Below are positions 38,351-51,100 of a DNA stretch of 64,000 bases, piece after piece (the stretch's first letter is position 1; each line of letters starts with the position of its first letter). The position numbers and the translations under genes are program-made. A model generated the notes under the pieces. It was not told the origin of the DNA and did no database searches. It saw only the letters and a list, made by a program, of their open reading frames with translations. The stretch covers positions 1,737,928-1,801,927 of the forward strand of contig JH720300.1 of NCBI GenBank assembly GCA_000231825.2, in the 5' to 3' direction. Origin of the DNA: Tetrahymena elliotti 4EA. Taxonomy: Eukaryota; Ciliophora; Oligohymenophorea; Hymenostomatida; Tetrahymenidae.

Positions 38351-40134
38351 TCAATATCTATGTTAGTATGTTTGTGGTAAATGTTCGTTATTCTAATTAT
38401 TTCCACCATTACTATTATAATTACTAAACATATTGTTGTATTGTGGATTTTCATTATTTTGTTAGTAATAGCTAGGATTATTGATATTGTTTTAGTTTAT
38501 TTGAAAATTATTTCCATATCCCATACTATTCATTACTACTTCATCTTGATTTTTAAACGTTACTGGGTTATGGCTTGGTGTTTAGTATTAAGACCCAATA
38601 TTATAACTATCATTACTAAGATCTTAATTAAAGTTTTCTATGTTAAAAGGTTTAATTATATTAGAATTGCTTTAGAGCTACCTGTTAACACCAAAAACAT
38701 TATTAGAATTCTAACTGTAAGTGTTAGAGTTTCCTGATTAATATAATTTATTTCTTGGATCTGCTAACATTCTATTACTAGCATTTATATCTTCTTCAAG
38801 CCATCTCTTCCTTTAGCCATTTTCCCATTCACCCTTTCTTGGGATACCATCTCTATCATAAAATATACCTATGCCATGCTGTTATCCATTTACCCAATTA
38901 CCTTCATATTTCCTTCCATCTGGCCATACAAAGACACCTTTTCCATGTTTTTTATCTTCTACATATTCTCCTTAATATTATTTCCTATCAGGCCATGTGA
39001 AGCACCCTCTTCCATGCAGCCTTCCATCTCTGAATTCACCTTCATATCTCTTACCATTATGATACGACATAATACCATATCCATTGATTTACCCATCTTC
39101 AAATGAACCTTCATATTAAGTTTAATCAAACCAAACAAAAACTCCTTTTCCATGCTTTTTACCCCTGAAATATTCTCCCTTATATTTACTTCCATCTATC
39201 CACTCTTCTTCTCCCATTCCATGCTACTGATCTTCTTTCCATTCACCTTATTTTATATTTTTACATTATTAGATACAAAATGTTAAATTGTATCTCATTT
39301 TTTTTCATACCTGTGTAAGTAGATATTTCTGTGTACTGAGTGCCATATCCATCGGCTTTATTTCCCCTCCATTCACCTTCATAAATATCTCCATCAGAAG
39401 AAGTAAAACGACCTCTTCCTTATCTCATTCCTTCCACAAAAAATCCTTCATATTTTGATCCATCAGGCCATGTTAGAATACCTTTACCATGCATTTTGTC
39501 TGCAAACCATTCACCTATTTAGAAAAAAATATTTAACATAAATAAAAAAGGCTTAACTGATATAAAATTTAATTAATATATCCTTAACGAATATATTTTA
39601 AATTTATATAAAGTCAAAATAATAGCATTTATTACCAACATAAGTAGATCCATTAGGTAGTCTTTGTGCTTATCTAAATTCTTTATGCTTATTTTTTTCA
39701 TCTGGAGGATCCAAGCCATAAATAAATGGTTAAAGTTGAGGGATTTTTTTCCTTGAAAGTCTCATCGTTTCTCTATTTTAGGAAATGTTTTCATTATTAA
39801 TTATCTTGCCTGAAGAGTTATTTTAATTAAATCCATTCTAAGCTGCTGTGAAAGAATTATTTTATTGGTTATTTTAACCTAGATCCTACTGATTATTATA
39901 GATATTATAAGTATCCTTAGCTTTATTTTATTGCCCAATGCTTTAAATTTAAGTATTATTAAATTCTTAGTTTTTTATTGGTGAATTGGCTTAAGACTGA
40001 TTTGCATACAATTACTTATTTTGTGTCTGAAGACCCTTATATTCATATCCTCCAAATGTATTATGATCTATTTATGTATTAAAATTGCCATTTACTGCAT
40101 TTTATTTTTGGTCTTCGCTATAACAAACTCCCAT
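38351..40134 (-). CDS. MORN-repeat protein with N-terminal acylation-type motif, 532 residues
   Basis: Three exons, 40134..39636, 39514..39311 and 39246..38351, both junctions in phase 1 and splitting a Gly codon (GTTG|GTAATA; ACAG|GTATGA). Residues 1-165 are N/Q-rich and start MGVCYSE: Gly2 and Cys4 suggest N-myristoylation plus palmitoylation, hence membrane attachment (inference). Residues about 165-385 hold nine or so MORN repeats of about 23 residues, e.g. [19 protein letters not shown] and [13 protein letters not shown]. The rest is N/Q-rich and ends QTYQHRY. MORN repeats form beta-hairpin arrays that scaffold membranes or cortical structures in protists; a similar role is likely. Both introns fall at the start of a MORN repeat, consistent with growth of the array by repeat duplication. 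Confidence 0.92.
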
Positions 40135-40907
40135 TTCTTATTAATTATAAAATTAGTTAATAGTACTCTGCTAATATGTATTTTATATAGATTAATTTCT
40201 TATGTTTTAGTAAAGAATTATTCATTGTTTTATTATCTATTGTATTCAATCACAAAATTTATTTTTCTTTATGATTTAGATTCATAAAAACAAAAATTGA
40301 ATAAACAAATCAAATCAAATTATTAGAAAAAAAAAAATAGATAATTGTTGTTGAAAAAAATTCATAAAAAATACTATTAAATTGTTTAAAATATTTTATA
40401 AATTCATAAAATTTTTTAATTTATTGTTTATTTTAATAGTTATTATTTTAATTTTCATGAATTCATTCAAAAAATAGTGTTTGATAATCAGAAAAAGCTA
40501 CCTTCATCATGACAAAATTTGAAAGTACTAAATCCTTTATTTAATGAATTTATTTTTAATTTACTGTTTTGATATTATTTAAAATTTTTGACCATCACAT
40601 TTTTTATCTTCAAATTTTACTTTTTCATTTTTGATCTTGAATTTCTAAAATCTTTGTTGCTAACTGTTATTGAATTTTTCATCAAAGATTTTAAAAATTT
40701 ATAAAAAAACCATATAAAAATAAATGTTGATAAAAATATGTACATTATAATTCTTTATAGGGTTGGTAGATAGATGTTTAGTTGTGTAATAAATCAACTT
40801 AAAAATCTATTGATATATAAATGTATAGAATCAATTTTAATTAATTAGATATATTGCCATATAAAATTTGTTATATTTTTGCACTGTCTCTTTCGGACTT
40901 TAAAAAA
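40135..40907. other. Spacer between the MORN gene and the TPR-like gene
   Basis: About 770 AT-rich bases, with poly-A and poly-T patches near 40325-40380. It must contain the MORN gene promoter and the 3' untranslated region of the TPR-like gene. No gene seen. Confidence 0.55.
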
Positions 40908-43900
40908 TCAATTTTGGGTTTTTAGTCTAGCATTTTGCTAATTACTATGAGCACGTTCATATGAAGATCTTAATTTATTATCAATTTCGAAAGAGTTAAA
41001 TGCTCCTGAATCATATGAATCTGTTTTTATTCTTCTCTTTCTATGTACTGAGTCTTTTCTTTGCTAATTAGAGGATGTAGATGTCTATCCTTATGAACTT
41101 GAGGGGAATTAAATTTTTGTTTGCTGTTGAGTTGAGTTAGGCATAGATATCTTGACAAAATTAGTTTTTGTAGTGGAAGGGATACTTTGAAAGTTATTTG
41201 TTGGTGATTGCAGAGTTGAAAAGTTAGAAGGCGTTTTTACTGATATAAGATTGAATTTTTCGTTATTGAATTAAATATTATTTGAAACCATTTTTCTTTT
41301 ATGAAGTTATCTGCTATTTACTTTTTGTGGTTTTTATTCCATAGCTGGCTGTTAAAATACTATGTTATTTTGAATAACTGTTGAGGCCAATTATTAGTTA
41401 ATTGATGACTAAGTTAAAATAGATTATTATTATTATTGTCTTCCATTCTGTTGTGAAGTTAAACTAGATGATAAATTTTGTTAAAATTACTAATTAGTTG
41501 TCAGCACTGAACTTGGATTTTAAAATACTTGCTATCCATTAAAACTTTATGTCAAACTTGAGTTATAGTTGTTATTATTTTAAATAAAGTTATTCATGAG
41601 AGGCTAATTATCTTAGTTTGTTTAGAAATTAGAATTGTATTAGTTTGAATTTAAAGGTTGGTTATTATTTTATGAGCTTTTATGGTTAGCTGAATGATTT
41701 CTTTTTTAACTATTTTTAAGGGAGTAATTATTCATTTCAATTTATTTCAAAAAATTTTCTTGTGGAAGAAGTGAATTTTCATTAGTAGAAGCAATTGTGT
41801 GAGCTGCTGTTGTTGTAGATCCTCCACTTATTGTATTTGGTAAATAAATTAAGTTTGTGTTGATTTGTATTTCTCCATGCTTAAAGCTGTTAAGCTTTTT
41901 TTCTCTTAATTAAGCAGCTGCTTCTTTTTCTTATGAGTTCTACCTGCCTTATTATTATTATTAATTCATTAGTACAGAAAAGAGATAGTTACCATCTTGT
42001 TGTTTGCTATTTGATTGTTAGTTATTATGTTGCTATCCCTATACTTTTAAAGCATTATGAGGCTCTGATGCATGGCGAATAGGCATCAAATTTTCATTAT
42101 TAAATTAGTTATTTTTGAAGCTATTTTGAATTCCAAAATCAGAAGGATTTTACTATTATGATTTGAGTAAATTATAATTAAAAGATTTTGAAACAGTTCC
42201 ATTAGTAAAATTAAAGCTTCCTGTTAAGTTATTTGAATTTGTGCTATTTTTTGTGCTCTAAGAAGTTGGAATTTATTAGTTCATATTTGATAAACCAAAT
42301 TATTCAGGGAGAGAAGGTCTGTGATTTTCAAAGAAATTTTATTTCATTACTTTTTTAGCAGTAATTTTTTCTTATTAGTTAATTATATTTGTCTATTGGG
42401 AAAGGTTATTGAGAGCATTTGATTATTGATTTTATTGCTAAGTGCTATTATACAGAGCAGCATTTTAATTTTGCTGATTTTAATTTAAATTAAAGGTATT
42501 GTTGTTTCCAGCGCAGGGCTTCTTAGGTTCAGGTTATTTTTTTTCATCTTAAAGACGATTTTATTTTAAAAACTAGTTAAAACTTTTTAAAAAGTTATGC
42601 CCTTACTATTTTTATTATGCTTAAGACTATTAATTAGAAGTATTTTATTAATTTGGTTAATTGGAGGTATTGCTTTATTACTAATTGTTTCTTTTTGCTT
42701 TTCCTTGGTTTAGCATTTATTATTAGATGATAAAAATTTACTAAAAATTATTGTTTGCTGAGTTATTCTAATTATTTATTTATAAAGGATTATGCTACTA
42801 TGAGTTTTGAGGTGGGGAACTGTGAATGTTTCTTGCTTGACTTTTTGATACTCCTTGCTCACTGATGAATCCATTAACGTTGGTTGAATTCATTACATTT
42901 TGAATTTTGATTTTATTATTGTTTTTGTTAATGGAAGAGCAATTAGAAGGTTCTGAATAGCATATTTAATTTGAAAGGTCAGAAATCAAATTATTCTGAT
43001 TTTAAATGTTGTTGTGCTAAGATTTTTTAATATTTGTTGACGTTCCAAAAATATTGCTTGAGTTAATATTTTAAGATCCAGCTTATGTTGAGGATGAATG
43101 AATAGAACTACTTTGAGGTCTCTACTTTTTAACAATTTCTTCAATTTTATCAAGTATTTGCTATTAATCTTTGATTATATTACTGTTTCCAGATTAATTA
43201 CTATTATTTTGTCCATTTTATTACTTTTTTTCTCTACTCAAAGAATGAGTTTTATTCTCAAATACGAATTAAGCTTACTAATACTTTTGTTGGTTCAAAT
43301 ATTAATCATCTGCTTTCAGAATATTTTGTTAATTTTATGCTTACTGATTAAAATATGAAAGTTAATCATTTTATAAAGAATTATTAACACTAGAATGAGT
43401 TTGTTACACATTTTACACAGCAGTTTATTTATTTTATTATTAATTTTCTAAATATAATTCTTACTACTTTGAGAGTGTTTCAGCTTATTATCCTTTTAAA
43501 GAAACAGATCCATTTAAGGTTAGTGATTGCTATGTAGCACTAATTGTTTATGAATGAGCACTTTCTTGAGTTAATGGAGTAAGCATATTTGAACCCTCTT
43601 ATAACAAACTATCTCCACCTGATATATTTTACTAGTTGGTTATTATAGCATTATTGTTTTATTGAGTTTGATTATTTGATGAACTGAATTATTCAATCTA
43701 TTATTAGTCATGCTATAACATATGATCTTCTATGCTTTTAGGAATTTAAACCTTTTTTGCTAAATTTTAAAATTAGATATCTTTTTCAAAGTGCTTTGAT
43801 TTCTTATCCATCAAGTCGTTTCCTTATGGAGAATCTTTTGACTTTCTATCTGAGCTGTAGAGTTCTAAATTTTCAGCTGCATGAGGTTATGAATGGTAGA

Positions 43901-46520
43901 AAATGTATAAATCTTACGCATGATTCTTTGGAACTTCATTTAAATAAAAATAAATCGTAAAAAATTTTTGGTGTAAATTTATTTTTTACTTGATGTTCGA
44001 ATTGCTGGAATAAAAAAGTTATTTTTTAGGGCTAAAGAAGATTATGCAGTAATATTAACACCTTTTTGAGGTTTGAGAAGCTTTACTTGGTCAGGAAACT
44101 CTTCTTCTTCAGGCTTTAAATATTTAAATTATTAATAAATGCTTCTTAAAAATCTTTAAATTCATACTATAATTTGCTTGTCAACACCGTGAAACCTGGT
44201 ATAAACATTTATTATTTATGAAATCATGGGTGCATCTTATGGAATTAAAGTATAAGCTATTTCTAAACTTTTTCCAAGCCAAAATTCTCTATTTATTTTA
44301 AAAAATGTTTTAAGATAATGATCAAATTTGGTTGGAAAGCAAATTAACTTACGAATCTGAAATTTTATAGCTGAGATTGGGATTTTATAAAAAGGATGAC
44401 TCTTCTATAAATCTAGTTTCTGTAGAAATACAGTAAAAGCAAATAGCTGATTCTACTATTTTTCTTAAGGTACCTTCTATTTTTATTTCACTTTATGTAG
44501 GAGTAAAGGATGATATAGTAGACAAGTTAACTGGCTTCATTTATAATAAATTAAGTATGTTTGATGTTAAAAGCCAGTGATTTTCTTTTATTGTGCTGTT
44601 GATGAAATGCATATCAAGTTATGATGGTGAAAGAATAAAGTTTAATCTCTTTTTTGGGTCTGGCTCTTTTGATGAAATAAGCTCTTCATAAATTTATCTC
44701 ATGTAAAATGCAAGCTTTACTTTTTTGTCAAATTTTTCATTAAAATTATCTCTTAGAGCCCCAAAATTGCTTGTGATGTAATGGAAAATAGGTAAACATT
44801 TGAAAGCTAAATTTATTTCTTCTTAAGAAAAGGTTGGAGCATCAGAAGATTCACTTAGTAAATTACCATATTAGCTTGAGAGTGATTTAAGACCTTTACT
44901 GGATCCAGTTGTTGTGCTGCTATTATGTAAATGAGAATTGGAGTAGGCAGAAGAAGACGATAGTTTCTTTTCTAAGGGATTTGTTGGGGTTAATAAACGA
45001 CCTTTAGTACTGCCAGAGCGCTACTTTACAACAGGACTAGCTATTTAATTGTTATCACAGGAAGAAGAGGAGCTTCTTTGATTGCTTGATCCAGTAGACT
45101 TATTTTAAACTGGATTGTTATTTCCATATTCACTCCTTATTCTTCTGTGAGAGTTATTCAAAGAATTATTATTGGCTGTTAATTGCTACTATTATTATTA
45201 TGCTTGGTTTTAAATTGAAGAGTTATTTGAATTTCTATTAAGCTTTTCGAATTGCAGTAATACCTTTTGAGATAAACTTAAAGTAGATTCTGATGGTTCA
45301 GCGAATGTTTGTGATTTTGTTAATAAGGAAGAATTCTCACTATGAAGTACTTAGTTAGCAATATTTAAGTTCCCTCTAATAAGAACAAAGTAGCAAATGC
45401 AAAGACAATCATATAAAATATGGATAGCAATTTTAGAAGATTTTTTTGCATAATCTAAAGCATCTTCATGCTTTCCTATTTCACTAAATAAAATGCACAT
45501 TTACAAATTGAGAGATAATCTTAACTTTTTACGCTTGAGTTTATTTCCTAAATTTGAAAAATAGGTTAAAACATCTTCAATACCCTGCAAATTAAATCCA
45601 TTTTAATTTATTTAAGAACTATCTTTTAATGTCTTTGAAAATGAGGAGATAAAAGCAGCTTCTGAGATGCAACCGCCGATAGTATTAGGAGCAGGTAAAC
45701 CGTTAGAATCTATGATTAATTAATTATTTTAAAAAGATTTTCCAGCTGAAGCAGAATACTTGGAATCTGCATTCTTATTATTTTTATTATTTTAAGTTGT
45801 TTATGCTGCTTTTTCAGCTATTTTCTTTTTCATCCTCATATCTGAATTTTCAAAACAAGAATAAGCTTCATCAAACAACCCTGCTTTGTAAAAACAAATT
45901 CCTAAATTGATTACAACGGCAAGCATGAGATCAGTTGAGACTTTTCCTTCTTACTACATATAAGTATCAATAAGTACTTCTGCATTACGAAACTGCTAAA
46001 TTGATTCTTTCAGATTGTTCTATTCTAGGTACTTTAACCCTATTTCTATTGATTGCTCAATATATTTCGGAATGTCTTATTCACTAATAGATTAAAAGTT
46101 GTTAGAATTAGAATTACTGTTATTGCTTTAGTTGGAAACAATGTTTTAACTTAGCTTATAGTTGTTTCCGCTTAATAAATTAGATTGCTGCTAACTATTT
46201 CCTTTTTATGACTAAAATTACTGCTATGGAATTTTAGATTACTATAGTTTGTTTGTAAAATTTATTTGGAATGTAATTGGTTTTTGTAACAACTTAACAA
46301 TCTCCTCTAAATTATTTCTATTTTATGAGCTGCCTCCTCCCTTTCCTTAATTTTAGTTTTGTGTATTATCAGCAGAATTCTTTTAACCTTATTATCCATT
46401 TCCTTCTTTATGGTGGCTCTCTAATTGCTCTTTTCTCCTTGGACTTATCTTATTTATCAATTCTGGCTCCTTTTCATTGTCTATAATTTTATTTTGCTTC
46501 TTCAATGGTTTTTTGAGCAT
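40908..46520 (-). CDS. TPR-like, Q/N-rich large protein, 1,812 residues
   Basis: Four exons: 46520..44353, 44288..44168, 44113..43990 and 43933..40908, with phases 2, 0 and 1 and introns of 64, 54 and 56 bases (donors GTAAGT, GTATGA, GTAAAA). The start is MLKKPLKKQNKI. Residues about 140-370 contain helix pairs of tetratricopeptide type: GLKYLEQNNLKESIQQF, VVINLGICFYKAGLFDEAYS, and LSEIGKHEDAL-like (ILFSEIGKHEDALDYAKKSS). Residues about 560-830 form a second ordered region (CLPIFHYITSNFGALRD, YTLIPQDAPMISQIINVYTR, PKNHAQDLYIFYHSQPHA). From about 850 to the end the protein is almost entirely Q/N/S-rich low complexity with basic motifs near the C-terminus (RKRRIKTDSYDSG). TPR regions bind other proteins, so a scaffold role is inferred. 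No named orthologue is recognised. Confidence 0.85.
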
Positions 46521-48122
46521 TTTAATATATTTATCTCAATTTTTCAATAAAAGCTTTCCAAAAATAAAATAAACTATTTTAAAAGTATGTATGTTCTTTT
46601 CTCCTTCTTTTAAGAACCAAAAATATTTTAACGAACTTCTAACTATAAATTTTGAGTTTCTTTAAACTATTTGCTTTAAGTTGAAATCTATTTATGGCTA
46701 TTTATTTAATTATATTAGTTACTACTATTAATTAATTCAATTTAGTTGTTTCTACTCTACTATTATATTAGATAGTAATTTTTTAATTGGTAAAACAAGA
46801 AATTGTATTTTTTTCTTTTTCTTTATTTATCATGTCAAATCATTCATCCATTCTTAGGCTATCCATTCATTACCTTATTTTATTAAATTTTTGACTAAAT
46901 AGTTTGTTAGGTCTTTAAAAAAAACAAACAATCTATCAATAAATCAAAGTAACATACATACATGTATACACACAAACAAATAATCAGATAAAAATAATAT
47001 TACTTTATTTGATTTTTCATATTAATATCTTTATGAAAATTTAATTTTTTGTTTGATTTGATGACATTTATTTAGTTTTTCTGTTTTCAATTAAAAATTG
47101 GTTTAATCAGCACATATTTAATTATTTAAAACTATTACATTTCATTATCTTTATTAAAAAATTAATAAAATTTATTTCATCAATTTTTATTCCTTTAATT
47201 GCTATTCTTCAATTTGCATCAATTTGAAAATATTTTTACAAGAATAAAATTTATTTCTTTTATAATTCAAGAGGTAATTTCTATTTTTTGTTTTTATTAA
47301 AATTTATTTTTTAGAATATCAATTAAAAGCATTAAAAGCTAATAAAAACAAATGTATTTAACGTGTAAGTAAGTAATTTTGAAAGAAATAAGATTAAGTA
47401 TTATAAATATCTAATAAATTATATTTTTTTTAGAAAGAATATTAGCCATTCTTATTATTAAAATTTAATTACTGGATAATATTAAAATTAATATAAATGT
47501 GTAATGAGGAAATTAGAGGTAAAAATTAAAAAATAGTCGTTGAATTATTTATTAAATTAATCTTGCATTAAATAGTTATGAATGAAAAATAGGAAGAAAT
47601 ATTCAACGAATCATGATTATCCATCAATCTTTCTAACTTAAGCTCCTTAATAATTAAAAAGCAAAAAAGTACTGAAATTGCGAAAAAATAAAAAAACAAA
47701 GTAAGGTAAAATAAAAAAAGTTGAAGTAAACATTAAAATTAATATAATTATTATCTAAATATTTAGAGTGTATTTCTAATAAAAAATTTAGCAAAAAAGA
47801 GAAATAGAATATTGATCCACAAAAAGAATAGATTTTTAAGTAAATAACTTATTCATTTAATTTTGATAAAATGCTTTATTTGATTATCAGCATATTTTTT
47901 AGATATTAGATATGGGTTTTATTTTTAGAGATTAAATATCCATCTTTAATATTTATTTAACTTAGAATTAATTTGGATTATTAAATATTGTTATGAATAA
48001 GTAGATTTAACTTTTAGGAAAAGAATAGGAAATAATTTTATTTAAATATAGGTTATTGGATCATTGAAGAAGTTAAATACTTGATATCATTTAAAAAAGC
48101 TATTTCATAAAAAATAAATTGA
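46521..48122. promoter_or_regulatory. Divergent intergenic region between the TPR-like and pseudokinase-MORN genes
   Basis: 1.6 kb separating two head-to-head genes, so it should contain both promoters. It is very AT-rich and contains a short CATA/CACA-type simple repeat near 46950-46980. An in-frame TGA lies immediately before the ATG at 48123, fixing that start. No specific motif is identified. Confidence 0.5.
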
Positions 48123-51100
48123 ATGGGATAGATATTGAATAAGCAAAAGCAGAAATAGGGAGATGGGTCTATGAAAAGTGCAGAAATCAAATCTAAATTT
48201 GATGTTATTTAGGATTTAAAGCATTTAGATTCAACTAAAAATTTAGCAGATGTCTTCCCTAAATATGAATAAGTATACAAATTTTTAGAAAAAAAAGAAC
48301 ATAGAATTTATGGAGAAATATTCATACTTGCAGAGACCAACGACCCTAATATATAAATAGCTGTCTCAGAGAGCTTTTTCCAAAATTAGTTTGAATTTTA
48401 GATGGAAATAGAGAAATTAAAAGAAATAGAAAGCTTCACTTAGCAACACTAAAATTTAATATAGCTTGTTAAATTCTTTGATTATAACTATAATTCTATG
48501 TGTACATCTTTTCATAGGCTTATAACCGTAACAGAATATCTTTCTAGAGATCTTTCAACAGAACTATTTTTTAGGAAACTGTTAATTGAAAAAACAACAT
48601 CAAATGGAACCCCTAAAAATGGAGAAAGCACTACAAAATCAAATTAGTTGTAAGGTAGTTCTTTTTCTAAAAGTTAAAGGAGCATATCTGGAAATAGTGT
48701 ACCCCTTTAGAATTAATCTTAAATAAGAAATAACAGCAATATGCTACACTCTAAGAGAGTTTCAGATATATAAAGAAAAAGTGTTCTGATTGTTACAAAA
48801 GTTTTTTCCTCTCATGAAGATGATAATGTCATTCCAGATTAAGAGGAATAAGAAGGTTGTATATCTGAAAAAAGAGGAGCACTTTCAAAACAAATTAAAA
48901 ATAGGAGTCATTTTTATTTTAACACATCTGATAATGCTTATAGGTTTTAAGAAAAAGAATTTACTTATATTTTAAAATCGTTGATTTCTGGATTATGTTA
49001 CCTTTAAATGTAGAATCGAACTCATTAATGTCTTCGTTCATCCTCAATATTTATTGCTAGAGATGGTACTATCAAACTAACAGACCCTCATTTGTTTAAT
49101 CAATCATCACTTTACACATACATTTACAAAGGACAGTAAGAAGATTAATATTTATTATATCATCATATCAATTAAAATTTCAATGAAAAAGAGTTTATAA
49201 TTGAAGATTCAATTATTTATAAATAAAAAATGCATTATAAAATATTTATTAATCATAAAAATAATTAAATAAATTAGACCAATTAGTGGAGCCTATTTGT
49301 CACCTATGTTAGTAAGTAATGTCGAATACTCTGTAGTGAAACCTGAGCATAATGAGTATAAAAGCGATGTTTTTACATTAGCAGTAATAATGTTAGAAAT
49401 TGCATACTTAACTAAGCTAGATAACTACTTTGATTACACCGAATATTGTTTAGTTGATATAGAAGGCTTACAGATTTTAGCTGAAAATTTAAAGGATATT
49501 TACTCTCAACCTATTATTTCTCTGTTATTATAAATGTTAGATGAAAATGAAGATATCAGACCTGATTTTGTTTCATTAGCTTAAAAATTAGGAATATTTA
49601 ATGCTAGTACTAATGCTGTTGTTTAGCTTTCTAAGAATGATTCTTCAAGTGTAATTTATTCTAAATTAGCATCATCTACATCATCAAATTAAAAACCTAT
49701 TCCATAAGCTACATCAATAATTATTTAGCCTTCTGATTAGTCATTTATGTCTCAATCACCAAGATTTTCAAAAACTTAAGAATCTAATCACTAATCATCC
49801 ATTTAACATGCAACACCTAAGATAACTCATATAGCTGATGCTAAATAAAAATAAACTAATTTTACTCACATTTAAAACCCATTCACATAAGATACAGTCA
49901 GAAAGAGCAAAGAGTTTTAAATTCCAGGTAAAAATTCAAAGTAGCAAAACCAAGCTAATATGAGATCTTTGACTCCTAATAAAGAAAAGAATATTGAAGT
50001 TGTTCCTCTTATTCCAATATTAAATTCAGTATAAGATACTTAAATGGCTTCTCCATTTAAATCAATAAAAGATGATAAAAATGATCAACTCTGTAATGAA
50101 ATGCTTACTCCAAAAAAACCCCAATTACTTGAAAATCTTGATAATAATTATCGATTCATCACTCCCTTACCATAAGTTAGGCTTTAAACACCAGATAATA
50201 CTACAATATAAAAGCATATGCATTTATTAAATTAAACTCCAATGACTAAAAGTAAGTAACAACCATTTTTTAACAGAGGAATATCTCCAATAAAAACTGA
50301 AAGTACTTCTTCAGATATATAAAGAACCTTAAAGACAGAAAGTCCGATTGACCCATAGAGATATCATGTAAGATCTACTTCTCCAATTATGCATCACCAG
50401 TCTAGTCCTTCTAAGTAGCCAGTTACACCTAAATCAGATAACAATAAAATATAAAACAGCTAAATAAGAACAAGTATCTCTAATCTTTAATTACTACCTT
50501 TTAACACCAGCCCTTTTTATCAATAAAGTTATTCTCCTATAAGTTAAAATTAGGCATCAATTTTAAATAGAAATTAAAAAATATCATCAATAGATAATTA
50601 TTCATAATAATATCAAAATAAAAGCTAAGAACCATAAAAGTAAAAATTCTAATTTTTATTTTCTTTTAATATTAATTTTTAAAAATATTTTTATTATTAT
50701 TTTTAGCAATCAGATGAATTCAAAAATTTAGAGTAGAAAAATCTCCAATTCTAACTAAATACTAACATCTAATACATAAAACAAATAATTGACAGTAGCT
50801 TCTTCCATTAATTAAAAATAAGATTCTTAACCATCTCTAACTAGATAATCCTTATCAGCTATAAATATTTAGCAAATTGGAAATGTGAATAGCAATAGAA
50901 ACAGTATAACTGATTCTAATAAAGCATTTAATTTAGTTAGTGGTTCTAGGTCACCTTCACCAATAACTAGTAAAAGTACACAATCAATAAAAAAAATGAT
51001 TAATTAAAGTGATGAAAAGTAATCCTCAGCAAATAAACAAATACAATAACACCTTCAAAATAAGTAAAACTTGCAAAGCAGCAACAGTTTAAAAAGCTAA

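Noticed and set aside
38959..39195. Standard-code open frame on the minus strand ([11 protein letters not shown]...)
   Set aside because: It is an out-of-frame shadow of the MORN exon; the overlapping frame has clear MORN repeats.
41656..41663. GGTTGGTT, resembling the reverse complement of the breakage-sequence core
   Set aside because: Only eight bases match, flanks differ, and it is within the coding part of the TPR-like gene.
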